A stretch of DNA of 64,000 nt from Laspinema palackyanum D2c (GTDB taxonomy: Bacteria > Cyanobacteriota > Cyanobacteriia > Cyanobacteriales > Laspinemataceae), in NCBI RefSeq assembly GCF_025370875.1, contig NZ_JAMXFD010000008.1:62001-126000 (forward strand), read 5' to 3'. The notes beneath the pieces are model-generated. The model was not told the DNA's origin. It saw only the letters and a list, made by a program, of their open reading frames with translations, and ran no database searches. The number at the start of each line of letters is the position of its first letter. Position 1 is the first letter of the stretch. Below, in pieces: positions 10,419-19,711 of the stretch. The position numbers and the translations under genes are program-made.

Positions 10419-11384
10419 ATGCCAACTATTTCTGTGATTATTCCCGCTTATAATGCGGAAAAATTTATTAAGGGAACCATCATTTCGGTTTTGAATCAGA
10501 CCTTTCGAGACCTGGAGTTGATTGTAATTAATGATGGGTCTACCGATGGAACCCTAGAGGTGGTTTCCAGCTTCGATGATGCGCGGGTTCAAGTTTTTTC
10601 TTATCCCAATTCTGGCCCGCAAAAAAGCCGAAATCGAGGAATTGACAAGGCTAGGGGTGAATATTTATCCTTTCTGGATGCAGATGATTTATGGACGCCT
10701 GATAAGTTAGAACGGCAACTGCAAGCACTCCAAGACAATCCTGATGCCGCAGTCGCCTATAGTTGGACGGATTTTATCAATGAATCCGGCGAACGGTTAC
10801 CGGGGGGTCAGCATTTTAAATTTACTAAAGATGTCTATGAACGACTTTTACTCGGTGACTTTATTGGCAGTGGTTCTAATCCTTTGATTCGTAGAGAGGC
10901 ACTGTTGAGTGTGGGTCCGTTTGATGAATCCTTAGTGGGAGGACAAGATTGGGAAATGTGGCTCAGATTAGCTGCACAGTATCAGTTTGTTGTCGTCCCT
11001 TCATCGCAGGTTTTTTATAGACAATCGGCAAATTCCTGGTCTTCTTATCTAAAAAGGCAAGAGCAAGGATATAACCAAGTTATCGAAAAATGTCTGGCGA
11101 ATGCTCCGGAAAAAATTAAAAAGCTTAGACCAAAAATTATTGGCAATCGCTATAAGTTCTTGACGTTCGATGCGTTGCAATATGGTAAAAATCGCCAAGA
11201 TAGTATGATGGCGGCTAGATTTCTTTGGATTGCGTTGAAAAACCAACCTGGGTTTCTGAAAAATAAAATGATTTGGATTGTTTCCCTAAAAATTATCCTG
11301 GGATTAATTTTTACCAATGAAGGATTTAAAGCCTTGCAGGCTTCCCTTAAACAAATTAAATTGAGTACAAATAATCAAGCCTAG
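10419..11384 (+). CDS. Family 2 glycosyltransferase
   Basis: This is a GT-A enzyme of a different subgroup from the two preceding ones: ISVIIPAYNAEKFIKGTIISV, VINDGSTDGTLEVV, SFLDADDLWTPDKLERQL (DXD metal site) and GGQDWEMWLRLA (likely catalytic-base region). The ATG at 10419 has AAGGGG about six bases upstream. An ATG at 10392 inside the previous gene would only add a basic leader. There is no membrane segment of the processive type, so it probably transfers single sugars onto a lipid-linked acceptor. It is in an operon with its neighbours, and codon use becomes more AT-rich here than in the first gene of the run. Confidence 0.88.
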   Translation: MPTISVIIPAYNAEKFIKGTIISVLNQTFRDLELIVINDGSTDGTLEVVSSFDDARVQVFSYPNSGPQKSRNRGIDKARGEYLSFLDADDLWTPDKLERQLQALQDNPDAAVAYSWTDFINESGERLPGGQHFKFTKDVYERLLLGDFIGSGSNPLIRREALLSVGPFDESLVGGQDWEMWLRLAAQYQFVVVPSSQVFYRQSANSWSSYLKRQEQGYNQVIEKCLANAPEKIKKLRPKIIGNRYKFLTFDALQYGKNRQDSMMAARFLWIALKNQPGFLKNKMIWIVSLKIILGLIFTNEGFKALQASLKQIKLSTNNQA

Positions 11385-11390
11385 ACAGCT

Positions 11391-12251
11391 ATGAAATATA
11401 AAAATTCAGTGGTTTTCTTAGTGGGTTGTGCCAGGTCAGGAACTACCTTGTTGCAGAGTATCTTAGCCGCTAACTCCCAAATCCAATCCTTCCCTGAATC
11501 GAAATTTTTTCTCTATGCAGTTCCGGAACAACAATCTAAAAGGCATAAATTTGGATTGATTTCTCCGCGACTGCATTCTCACCTGAAAAATTTTTTTAGT
11601 GAAGTTGGCTATCCTGATATAAGCAATCAACTACCTAAGCTTCCTTTGATTGGGCAATATAGTCAGTTTTTTATCCAAAAATTATATCAAATCACTCGGG
11701 GAAATGGGAAAACTATTGTTTTAGAAAAAACTCCTGAACACTTGCACTCTATTGATTATATTGAAAAGTTTGTGCCTGAGTCGAAGCTCTTGCATATTAT
11801 CCGAAATGGCTCAGATGTAGTAGCTTCGTTATATGAGGTGGGTCACAAAAATCCTAAAATTTGGGGGAAGGAGTATCAAAACATTGATGTTTGCATCGAT
11901 CGCTGGATTGGTGATATCGAAATCACTCGCCGCCATCTCCACAAACCGAATCATTTCTTGGTCCGGTATGAACATCTCGTCGAAGACCCCAAAGCGGTTA
12001 TCCAACAAGTCTGTACCTTTATTGGCGTGGAGTTCACCGAGACTATGTTGGAAGATTACCGGCAGGCGTCTCAGGACTTGATTCGCGATCGCGAAAGTTG
12101 GAAAGCAACCGTGAGTGGAGACATCAAAAACGCCAATTCCCAGAAATTTTACAAAGTATTTGATGCCGCGCAACAGCAATATATCCTCGATCGCCTTTCT
12201 TCGGTCAATCTCGACGAACTCAGTCCCCTCTCCACCCCAGGCGATCGCTGA
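11391..12251 (+). CDS. PAPS-dependent sulfotransferase
   Basis: This 286-residue enzyme should move sulfate from PAPS to a hydroxyl, most likely on a sugar. The 5'-phosphosulfate loop is VVFLVGCARSGTTLLQSIL at residues 6-24. The 3'-phosphate site is LLHIIRNGSDVVASLYE, and a lysine-rich VLEKTPEHLHSIDYIEKF segment precedes it, as in the bacterial/heparan-type Sulfotransfer family. It starts 6 bp after the glycosyltransferase stop, so it is co-transcribed. The context suggests that the polymer made here is sulfated. A nested palindrome begins directly at its stop codon. Confidence 0.87.
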   Translation: MKYKNSVVFLVGCARSGTTLLQSILAANSQIQSFPESKFFLYAVPEQQSKRHKFGLISPRLHSHLKNFFSEVGYPDISNQLPKLPLIGQYSQFFIQKLYQITRGNGKTIVLEKTPEHLHSIDYIEKFVPESKLLHIIRNGSDVVASLYEVGHKNPKIWGKEYQNIDVCIDRWIGDIEITRRHLHKPNHFLVRYEHLVEDPKAVIQQVCTFIGVEFTETMLEDYRQASQDLIRDRESWKATVSGDIKNANSQKFYKVFDAAQQQYILDRLSSVNLDELSPLSTPGDR

Positions 12252-12404
12252 GTTGCAACAACCGGCGGGGGATAAATCGATTGGCGGCCTCATAGCTAAA
12301 GTCGTCTAAAGACGACTGCAAGCCTGATACAGTGGTGTTTTCAGTCGGTTTCAACCGACTTCAGCTGTTAGGCGGGGGATTTATCCCCCGCCGGTTGTTG
12401 CTGC
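12252..12404. repeat. Nested palindromic repeat, copy B
   Basis: It starts at the base after the sulfotransferase stop (GTTGCAACAACCGGCGGGGG) and ends with CCCCCGCCGGTTGTTGC. It is very close to copy A, including CTGCAAGCCTGATACAGTGG in the centre. The left GC block is degenerate (ATAAATCGATTGGCGGCC replaces the usual CCCCCGCC), so the left small hairpin is broken while the right one is intact. Confidence 0.88.
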
Positions 12405-12526
12405 TCCTCCTCTGCCAAAAGTAGGGAGATCCGAATCCTTTGCGGGGGGTTCCCCTGATCTGCAACCACCGCGCGATCGCCCAAAATCAAGACTGAACTA
12501 AACTTTACCCTTAAACTGAGAACACT

Positions 12527-14503
12527 ATGACCGTACTGGAACAAGGCCAAATCACGATCCATACCGAGAATATCTTTCCCATTATCAAGAAGTCTCTATA
12601 CTCCGACCATGAAATCTTCTTGCGGGAACTCGTCTCCAACGCCGTCGATGCCATTGAAAAACTCAAAATGGTCTCCTACGCCGGAGAATTTAGCGGCGAC
12701 ACCAGCAACCCCGAAATTACCATCGCCGTTGATGCCGAAAAAAACACCCTCTCCATCACCGACACCGGCATCGGCATGACCGCCGACGAAGTTAAACAAT
12801 ACATCAACCAAGTCGCCTTTTCCAGCGCCGAAGAATTCATCAGTAAATATCAATCCGCCAGCGATCGCCAAATCATCGGTCACTTTGGACTCGGCTTTTA
12901 CTCCGCCTTCATGGTCGCCAAAACCGTCGAAATCGACACCCTCTCCTACAAAGAAGGAGCCCAAGCCGTCCATTGGAGTTGTGATGGGTCCCCCTCCTTC
13001 AAACTCGAAGACTCCAGCCGAACCACCCACGGCACCACCATCACCCTCACCCTCCAGGACGAAGAAAAAGAATACGCCGAAACCTCTCGCATCAAGCAAC
13101 TCGTCAAAACTTACTGTGACTTTATGCCAGTTCCCATCAAAATGGATGGCGAACAAATCAACCGGCAAAAAGCCCTGTGGCGCGAATCTCCCAGCAGCCT
13201 CACCGACGAAGATTACCTCGACTTCTACCGCTACCTCTACCCCTTCCAAGAAGAACCCCTGTTGTGGGTCCACCTCAACACCGACTATCCTTTCCTCGTC
13301 AAAGGCATCCTCTACTTCCCCAAACTGCGTCCCGATGTCGATGTCACCAAAGGACAAATCAAACTGTTCTGCAATCAAGTCTTCGTCTCGGACCACTGCG
13401 AGGAAATCATCCCCAAATTCCTCCTCCCCATGCGCGGCGTCCTAGACAGTCCCGACATTCCCCTGAACGTCTCCCGTAGCGCCTTGCAGATGGACCGAAC
13501 CGTCCGCAAGATAGCAGACTTCATCGCCAAAAAAGTCGCGGACCGACTCAAAGACCAGTACAACAACAACCGCCAAGACTATATCCGAAGCTGGCAAGAT
13601 ATCGGCACCTTCGTCAAATTCGGCTGCCTCAACGATGATAAATTCAAAAAACAACTGGAAGATATCATCATCTACCGCACCACAGCGGACCTGAAACCCG
13701 CCGAATCGGACCAACCTGCCGTAGAAGTGCAAGCGGAAGAAGGAGACGCCTGGAAACAAGTCTCATCGGACAGCAAAACTGAGGGTCCCTCTTACACCAC
13801 CCTAGACGAGTATTTAGAACGCAACAAAGCGCGCCACGAGAACCAGGCATTTTACTGTACTGACCCCGTAGCGCAAGCCACTTATGTGCAACTGCACAAG
13901 AGTCAGGGGTTAGAAGTTCTGTTTATGGACTCCTTCATTGACCCCCACTTCATCAGCTTCCTGGAACGGGAACATACCGAAGTCAAATTCTCCCGGGTGG
14001 ATGCGGAGATTGATGACAAACTCATCGAACAAGACAAAGCCGCAGAAATCGTTGATCCCAGTACCAACAAGACCCGCAGCGAACAAATCAAAGAAATCTT
14101 TGAGAAAGCGCTGAACCAACCCAAACTGACCATCCGCACCGAGGCCCTCAAATCCGAGGACCCCCAAGGTACCCCACCGGCAATGGTCCTCCTCCCCGAG
14201 TTTCTGCGCCGCCTCCGGGATATGAACGCCTTAGTCTCCCAGGAATCCGCGAAATTCCCCGACGAGCATATCTTGCTGGTGAACACCGCGCATCCCCTGA
14301 TTCAACATCTGACCGAACTCTCCCAAAGCGGCATCATCCAAGGGGAAGGCAAATCCCCCTCCGCAGAACTGGCGGACATGATTTGTCACCATGTCTATGA
14401 TTTAGCACTGATGGCGCAAAAAGGCTTTGATGCCGAAGGCATGACTACCTTCGTGGAACGGTCCAATCGTCTGCTGACCCGTTTAACGGAACAACGGTCC
14501 TAG
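12527..14503 (+). CDS. htpG: Chaperone HtpG (Hsp90)
   Basis: HtpG is the bacterial Hsp90, an ATP-driven dimeric chaperone. In cyanobacteria it is needed for heat tolerance and helps assemble phycobilisome linkers and tetrapyrrole enzymes. The GHKL ATPase motifs are all here: ELVSNAVDAIEKL (N-box), ITDTGIGMTADEV (G1), and GHFGLGFYSAFMVA (G2). The 658 residues equal the family length, with middle and C-terminal dimerisation domains intact. ATG 12527 follows AACACT with no clear Shine-Dalgarno. It is monocistronic between two repeat blocks, and no CIRCE is seen upstream. Confidence 0.96.
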   Translation: MTVLEQGQITIHTENIFPIIKKSLYSDHEIFLRELVSNAVDAIEKLKMVSYAGEFSGDTSNPEITIAVDAEKNTLSITDTGIGMTADEVKQYINQVAFSSAEEFISKYQSASDRQIIGHFGLGFYSAFMVAKTVEIDTLSYKEGAQAVHWSCDGSPSFKLEDSSRTTHGTTITLTLQDEEKEYAETSRIKQLVKTYCDFMPVPIKMDGEQINRQKALWRESPSSLTDEDYLDFYRYLYPFQEEPLLWVHLNTDYPFLVKGILYFPKLRPDVDVTKGQIKLFCNQVFVSDHCEEIIPKFLLPMRGVLDSPDIPLNVSRSALQMDRTVRKIADFIAKKVADRLKDQYNNNRQDYIRSWQDIGTFVKFGCLNDDKFKKQLEDIIIYRTTADLKPAESDQPAVEVQAEEGDAWKQVSSDSKTEGPSYTTLDEYLERNKARHENQAFYCTDPVAQATYVQLHKSQGLEVLFMDSFIDPHFISFLEREHTEVKFSRVDAEIDDKLIEQDKAAEIVDPSTNKTRSEQIKEIFEKALNQPKLTIRTEALKSEDPQGTPPAMVLLPEFLRRLRDMNALVSQESAKFPDEHILLVNTAHPLIQHLTELSQSGIIQGEGKSPSAELADMICHHVYDLALMAQKGFDAEGMTTFVERSNRLLTRLTEQRS

Positions 14504-14506
14504 TAG

Positions 14507-14570
14507 GCAACAACCGGCGGGGGTTAAAACCCCCGCCTAATAGCTAAAGTCGGTTAAAACCGACTGCTGC
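14507..14570. repeat. Nested palindromic repeat, half copy C
   Basis: The left half of the large palindrome starts 4 bp after the htpG stop: GCAACAACCGGCGGGGGTT, AACCCCCGCC, TAATAGCTAAAGTCGG, TTAAAACCGACTGC. It breaks off at CCAATATTTGG and is followed by a tandem array. Confidence 0.8.
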
Positions 14571-14586
14571 CAATATTTGGGCCTTC

Positions 14587-14697
14587 CCCCGTTCGTAGTA
14601 ACGCCTGAAGGCGTTATCCCCCGTTCGTAGTAACGACTTCAGGCGTTATCCCCGGTTCTTAGTAACGACTTCAGTCGTTATCCCCGGTTCTTAGTCA
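14587..14697. repeat. Tandem array, 32-bp unit
   Basis: Units start at GTTCGTAGTAA or GGTTCTTAGTAA (14591, 14623, 14655, 14687), a spacing of exactly 32 bp, with TATCCCCC between palindromes. The palindromic core is AACGCCTGAAGGCGTT in unit 1, the hybrid AACGACTTCAGGCGTT in unit 2 and AACGACTTCAGTCGTT in unit 3. Both arms have therefore changed together between units 1 and 3. Confidence 0.88.
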
Positions 14698-14700
14698 AGA

Positions 14701-14838
14701 CCCGGCGGGGGTTCAAACCCCCGCCTAACAGCTAAAGTCGGTTGAAAACCGACTAAAAACACCACTGTATCAGCCTTGCAGTCGGTTTTAACCGACTTTA
14801 GCTATGAGGCGGGGGTTTGAACCCCCGCCGGTTGTTGC
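14701..14838. repeat. Nested palindromic repeat, copy D
   Basis: A complete copy: CCGGCGGGGG/CCCCCGCC, AGCTAAAGTCGG/CCGACT, AAAACACCACTGTATCAGCC, GTCGG/CCGAC, TTTAGCTATGAGGC, GGGGG/CCCCCGCCGGTTGTTGC. The centre is inverted relative to copies A and B. Its right end is about 70 bp before the rpmB start. Confidence 0.86.
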
Positions 14839-14854
14839 TTCATCCTTACCCAAA

Positions 14855-14910
14855 ACTCGGTACAATAGAAGATCGCGTTTCAACATAGCCCAACTATCCA
14901 AGGAGAAACC
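14855..14910 (+). promoter_or_regulatory. Candidate rpmB promoter and leader
   Basis: TACAAT at 14861-14866 is a possible -10 hexamer. AAGGAGAAACC at about 14899-14909 is a strong ribosome-binding site for rpmB. No good -35 was found. Confidence 0.35.
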
Positions 14911-15147
14911 ATGTCCCGCAAATGTCAACTCACCGGCAAAAAAGCGAATAACGCAATGGCCGTTTCCCACTCCCACCGCCGGACCCATAAGCTGCAAGAA
15001 GCCAACCTGCAATGGAAACGAGTCTGGTGGCCCCAAGGAAACCGCTGGGTGAGACTGCGCCTATCCACTACCGCTATCAAAACCCTCAATAACAAGGGGT
15101 TGCAAGCTTACGCCAAGGAAGCTGGAATCAACCTGTCCAAATACTAA
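14911..15147 (+). CDS. rpmB: 50S ribosomal protein L28
   Basis: A 78-residue basic protein starting [20 protein letters not shown]. The segment [17 protein letters not shown] is the conserved L28 core, and the C-terminus ends [10 protein letters not shown] as in cyanobacteria. L28 sits near the E site of the large subunit and acts late in assembly. It is a single-gene unit with a strong ribosome-binding site and a textbook terminator 30 bp downstream. Confidence 0.96.
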   Translation: MSRKCQLTGKKANNAMAVSHSHRRTHKLQEANLQWKRVWWPQGNRWVRLRLSTTAIKTLNNKGLQAYAKEAGINLSKY

Positions 15148-15177
15148 GATTTCCAGCCCTCACGAACCTGTACGATT

Positions 15178-15207
15178 AAGAGGCGCGGCAATGCCGCGCC
15201 TCTTTTC
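15178..15207 (+). terminator. rpmB terminator
   Basis: GAGGCGCGGCA pairs with TGCCGCGCCTC around a one- to three-base loop and is followed by TTTT. An A pair precedes the stem, so it could act in both directions, but rpmB is the clear upstream gene. Confidence 0.85.
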
Positions 15208-15431
15208 ATTTTTGGGGTCCCAAAACCCCTTTCCTCGGTCCCTCTTGACAAACTTTCTAACCCAGGGATGATAGATTTTTTTCTCCCTCTGGGTAACCTA
15301 AAAACTAGATAATACAATGATTTGAGAACAATCTCCGGAAATATACGGAGGGTCGCTTCCGAGATTTTTAAGTGACCACAGAAAAAACACCTTCCAGTTC
15401 TATTCATCGCACCTGCACCCACGGAGCAGCT

Positions 15432-18400
15432 ATGGCTACAAAGCACAAGATCCAAAAAGCGCTAACACGCCTCGTGCAAGCAATCACTCGATTTGCTCAA
15501 AAGCTAACAAGTCGAAATACTTATCGTTTTCTGCGCATGGCTTTCGTCAGTTATCGACGGCGAGTGCAGGGGGGTTTTGTGTTGCCCACTACAGTTTTAC
15601 TGGTGTTGGTGGTAACTTTAGTTATTGGTTCGTTATTATTTAGAACCTTTCAGCGGACTGAACAGGTAGCAATTCAGCGCCAACAACAGGTGATTTATAA
15701 TGCGGCTACTCCAGTTTTAGATCGCGCTAGAGCCAAGCTAGAGTATCTCTTTACAGGGAGTGAATATCGTTTAGGAGGTGTCCCTGGCCAAGATATCTTA
15801 GCGGAGTTTCTCCAAGACGCTCGATTTAATTTAAACGGGGAAACTCGGATTGATATCAATGGCGGCGGTGTAGATAATGCTTGGTTTTATGAAGACGAAC
15901 AAGGAAACCGGGTTGCTTACTCAATTATATTGCAATCTCCCGAAGACAAAGCTTCATTGGAAGACCTTACTGAAGCGGCAGTAGCTGGAAGAGCGAATAG
16001 CCTCCAAGTTCGCACAGGTCCGATGATTGGGCCAGCAAAACTGAAAGCGGGATGCGAAAATGTGGCCGGTGCCGCCGATTCCAGTGCCGTTGAAGCGGGA
16101 TGGTTTGAGGCTCAACAAAGTACAGCTTTTCTTTATAAGAATTTTCAAATTAACGTCGTCGTTATTAATAATGAGGGTGGGCGACGGAATATCACCACAT
16201 TAGAACTGGAACAAGATAGAGAAGCCGAACGAGGCAACAAATGGGGGGCTTGGTTTAACAGCGACCTCGAAATCCATCCAGGGGATACCTTCCGATGGAA
16301 TGGAGCAATGCACAGTCAAGGTAATATTATTGCGGCTAATAACTTTACTGCGTACTTAATTAGTTCTCCAAATTCCTGCCTTTATGATGAAACCGCTTCG
16401 GATATTTCGGTTGCTGATAATAGCAGCGATCCAAAAAACCGAAGCTACCCGTTTAAAGGACAGTTTCTCGCTGGATTGACGGCAACGAATGCAGCAACAG
16501 GTAACTCAATATTTAATCTTTATGATCCGACCAATCCTTCTGCGACAACAGAACAACTGACTCCTTCTAGCGACTCAGTTGAAAGTGGTTTACCGAGTAA
16601 TATAGCGATCAAGCCGGATAGACTATTTACCGAAGGAATTCATACAAGAGTAGAAGGAGGAGTCACAGGCGACCCCGACCCGGTGTTTACTTCTGCTAAC
16701 TGGGAGGATAATAGCCCCTTAAAAGAAGGACGCCTTAAACACAAAAAAGAAGCGTCGCCTTCCATCGATGATAGCTATCGGGCTGATGACCGTTTGGGTC
16801 CTCAACCCCCTGAGGTTGGAGAAGTGGGAACGCCTATTGTCGGACAACTGGACTTAACTAAGACTAAGAAGGAAGCGCTTGATGACGGTGATACTCGATT
16901 TCAAACCCTGGGGTTAGATGGGTACTGGGAACGCCGTGCTGATGCAGAAGGTCTCCGCTTGATTGTGGGGGAACGCTTGGAACTCGGCAATCCTTTCGGC
17001 TGGCAAAAGCCGACTGATCCAGATCCTGACCCACTTTTCCCGGCTGCAAGCTGCTGGGGTACACGCTGCCATGAGTCACTACAATACAAAACGCTGAGAG
17101 ATAATCTAGCTGCTGTACAAGGTATGGTGGTTTACCATGCTGCAGATGGGAGTGCTGTTGCTCAGGACCAAGAGCCACTGGCTTGTATGGCAATGACAGC
17201 TCACCCCGGAACAAAAATTACGATTGAGAACAGTACCGACTTTTCAAATCCTATCGATTCAACTGCCCCCAATATTAACTTTTTCACCGGACGGGGAACC
17301 AATGGATGGGAGTTTACACCTCCACCAGCAGAACCGTTGAATAATACTCCGTTGGAGAAAGCATTAAAGAATTTGGCCTATTTTGCTGGAGATCCTAAGG
17401 GTGCGTTTCCAGCTATACAAGATGGGCAAATCCATCCTTATCCCAATATGACGATGTGGGGGAACTTCTCTAACCTGCGTCGGGCGATTGAGAATGGAAA
17501 TGGTAGTCTGGCCGATCGCTCCTACATCGATTCAGCAGCTTGTACCGTGGGAATGTTAGCCTCCAACATTAAACAACTAGATGCGGCCCCAGCAGCAGCC
17601 GATCTCACCTCGTTGGAGACTCGACTTTCGGATATCAAGGCTAATCCTGCTGACAATAATGGTAAAGGGGTGGTTCAGCTTGAAACCGTTAATGCAACGA
17701 CTAAACAGATCAAAATCTGGTTCAGTGGGAATACTAATACGGCCTCACCGAATATTACACTTCCTGTGCCTGCATCTACCATAACTGCACCGGCAGAAGC
17801 TTATCTGCAGGTACTGGATGCAGCGGCTGAGGCATCCGGTGCTACTCCCGACCAGAAAAAACTAGCTCAATTAGCTTGGCGGCTTCATCTGAAAGAGCAA
17901 GTAAAACGCGATCGCAGCAATGGAACTGGTTATACCTGTTCATTTCCCGCTACTGCAACCCCCACTTATGCCAATCTTGCGCCCCTGTGTGCCACTCAGA
18001 CCAAATTTCCGGCACTTCATTATATTTTTCCCACAGTGAATCATGGAGAACCTCCCAATGCAGCCGCTGATACTATTGGGAATCGGGATGCCTACATCAC
18101 AGGTACCGTTAACTCAGGCCAAACCTATAGCCAAGTAACCGATGCGGACATCACAGCGATCGCAGACCTGATTAAGCCTCGGGCATTAACCGCCTGGAAA
18201 GTACCTCGAACAAAATTCAATACGAGTTTATCCACCGTAAACGAAATTAAAGCACCAGGCGGTGCTAGCGAACCCGTACCTTTCCTAGATAAAGGAATGT
18301 ACGATGGTCGCCAAGCGATGGGGGTCCGGGTTTTGGACATTGACCTCAACCTGCTGAAAACTGGGAATGGCCTAACGAATAATTTGTGGTTACCCAACAG

Positions 18401-19688
18401 CGGGATTGTCTATGCGTTCCGTGAAGATGCGGTGCGGGAAGATGGGATTGCTCGCCCTGCTGGTAGCACTCCTCTTGAAACTAGCATGAAGGCAAATCCC
18501 GCTAATCCACAAACAGATCCAGCGGTGGCAGCTAATGGGATTAGTCCCAAACCTGTAGATTATCATGCAGATCCAGCCCGACGACCTCACGGGTTCCGCC
18601 TCAAGAATGGCCGAGATTTAAGTCGTCCTGCTCCAGCTAATGCTCCGGCGCGGGGTCTGTCCTTTATTTCGGATAACCCGGTTTATATCCAGGGAGACTT
18701 TAACCTGCACAGCACCAACGGCACGACGAATGATTTGGAAGAATTTGAAAATACATTGGATCGGCCAGGTTGGGGAGATTTTTATACTCGCGATCGTCCC
18801 TTTAAGGCCGAATTTGCAAAATCGGGAGACAAACAGGATCGCTGGCGTCCCAGTGAAATTTTTGCTGATGCAATTACCCTGCTTTCGAGTAACTTCTGCG
18901 ATGGCAGCATTGAAGACGGGCTCCGCTATTACCCAACGAATCACGGTAATCCAACAGGAGTGCCCGCTCTTTATGGTTGCGCGGGCACGCCAGAGTACAC
19001 CTCCTACATGGGTATGAACCGGCTCAAAGTACAAACGGATCTTCCCTTTGTTCTGCGAGAAAATGGCGTTCGAGCGCAACCTACTACGCCTCTTGCACCA
19101 GGACGCTACCCCATTAAAATCAATCGCAATGGCAGCCCTCTAATTTTTGCGAATGCTACAAGTACCCCTGAGCTAGGTGCTGGACAATATCAAACTTTCA
19201 CTGACCAAGATTGTTCAAGATTTGATAACCGTAAGTGTATTGGGACCCCGGTTGATAATCAATACAACGCGATTCTGATTCAAGGGATTGTTCCTTCTCG
19301 TCAAAATCAGCCTTATGGGGGTTTACACAACTTCCCCCGAACTCTGGAGCTATGGCAAAATCGCACCCTGTCGATTTCCGGCTCGTTCCTCCAGTTTAAC
19401 TTCAGTACCTATGCCACTGGGCCTTTTGACCAAGATACCTGGGAACCGGCAACCAGCTCACCCCCAAATACTTCCATCCGCTATTACTACCCGCCACTGC
19501 GGAACTGGGGTTATGATGTGGGACTACAACTGGCACCAGTTCCCCCAATTTCTGAACGTTTAACGGCGATGGGCAGCAACCGTAGCGAGTTCTATTATGA
19601 ACCGGATATCAAGGACCCTTACATCAAAAACTTAAGGTGTGCTTCAGCAGACGGTGGCCTTGTAGATCCCAGTGCGGAATGTAATTAA
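15432..19688 (+). CDS. hpsA: Hormogonium polysaccharide protein HpsA
   Basis: A very large secreted or membrane-anchored protein, about 1418 residues. HpsA is known from Nostoc, where the hps locus is needed for polysaccharide secretion and gliding. The N-terminus is basic, then RRRVQGGFVLPTTVLLVLVV (about 43-62) is a class III prepilin-like cleavage/membrane segment, followed by AATPVLDRARAKLEYLF, typical of HpsA. The rest is a long extracellular region rich in Asn, Pro and Thr. GTG 15372 is an alternative start. I chose ATG 15432, which has GGAG five bases upstream. It heads the pseudopilin operon. Confidence 0.9.
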   Translation: MATKHKIQKALTRLVQAITRFAQKLTSRNTYRFLRMAFVSYRRRVQGGFVLPTTVLLVLVVTLVIGSLLFRTFQRTEQVAIQRQQQVIYNAATPVLDRARAKLEYLFTGSEYRLGGVPGQDILAEFLQDARFNLNGETRIDINGGGVDNAWFYEDEQGNRVAYSIILQSPEDKASLEDLTEAAVAGRANSLQVRTGPMIGPAKLKAGCENVAGAADSSAVEAGWFEAQQSTAFLYKNFQINVVVINNEGGRRNITTLELEQDREAERGNKWGAWFNSDLEIHPGDTFRWNGAMHSQGNIIAANNFTAYLISSPNSCLYDETASDISVADNSSDPKNRSYPFKGQFLAGLTATNAATGNSIFNLYDPTNPSATTEQLTPSSDSVESGLPSNIAIKPDRLFTEGIHTRVEGGVTGDPDPVFTSANWEDNSPLKEGRLKHKKEASPSIDDSYRADDRLGPQPPEVGEVGTPIVGQLDLTKTKKEALDDGDTRFQTLGLDGYWERRADAEGLRLIVGERLELGNPFGWQKPTDPDPDPLFPAASCWGTRCHESLQYKTLRDNLAAVQGMVVYHAADGSAVAQDQEPLACMAMTAHPGTKITIENSTDFSNPIDSTAPNINFFTGRGTNGWEFTPPPAEPLNNTPLEKALKNLAYFAGDPKGAFPAIQDGQIHPYPNMTMWGNFSNLRRAIENGNGSLADRSYIDSAACTVGMLASNIKQLDAAPAAADLTSLETRLSDIKANPADNNGKGVVQLETVNATTKQIKIWFSGNTNTASPNITLPVPASTITAPAEAYLQVLDAAAEASGATPDQKKLAQLAWRLHLKEQVKRDRSNGTGYTCSFPATATPTYANLAPLCATQTKFPALHYIFPTVNHGEPPNAAADTIGNRDAYITGTVNSGQTYSQVTDADITAIADLIKPRALTAWKVPRTKFNTSLSTVNEIKAPGGASEPVPFLDKGMYDGRQAMGVRVLDIDLNLLKTGNGLTNNLWLPNSGIVYAFREDAVREDGIARPAGSTPLETSMKANPANPQTDPAVAANGISPKPVDYHADPARRPHGFRLKNGRDLSRPAPANAPARGLSFISDNPVYIQGDFNLHSTNGTTNDLEEFENTLDRPGWGDFYTRDRPFKAEFAKSGDKQDRWRPSEIFADAITLLSSNFCDGSIEDGLRYYPTNHGNPTGVPALYGCAGTPEYTSYMGMNRLKVQTDLPFVLRENGVRAQPTTPLAPGRYPIKINRNGSPLIFANATSTPELGAGQYQTFTDQDCSRFDNRKCIGTPVDNQYNAILIQGIVPSRQNQPYGGLHNFPRTLELWQNRTLSISGSFLQFNFSTYATGPFDQDTWEPATSSPPNTSIRYYYPPLRNWGYDVGLQLAPVPPISERLTAMGSNRSEFYYEPDIKDPYIKNLRCASADGGLVDPSAECN

Positions 19689-19711
19689 GTCAATCACACA
19701 AGGAGGTAAAG

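Noticed and set aside
12596-13396. 266-codon minus-strand frame opposite htpG
   Set aside because: It is Gly/Phe/Val/Asp-rich with no family features, as expected from the antisense of a codon-biased gene. HtpG on the plus strand is certain.
18618-19079. 153-codon minus-strand frame inside hpsA
   Set aside because: It is antisense to a long, well-supported coding frame and has no family features.
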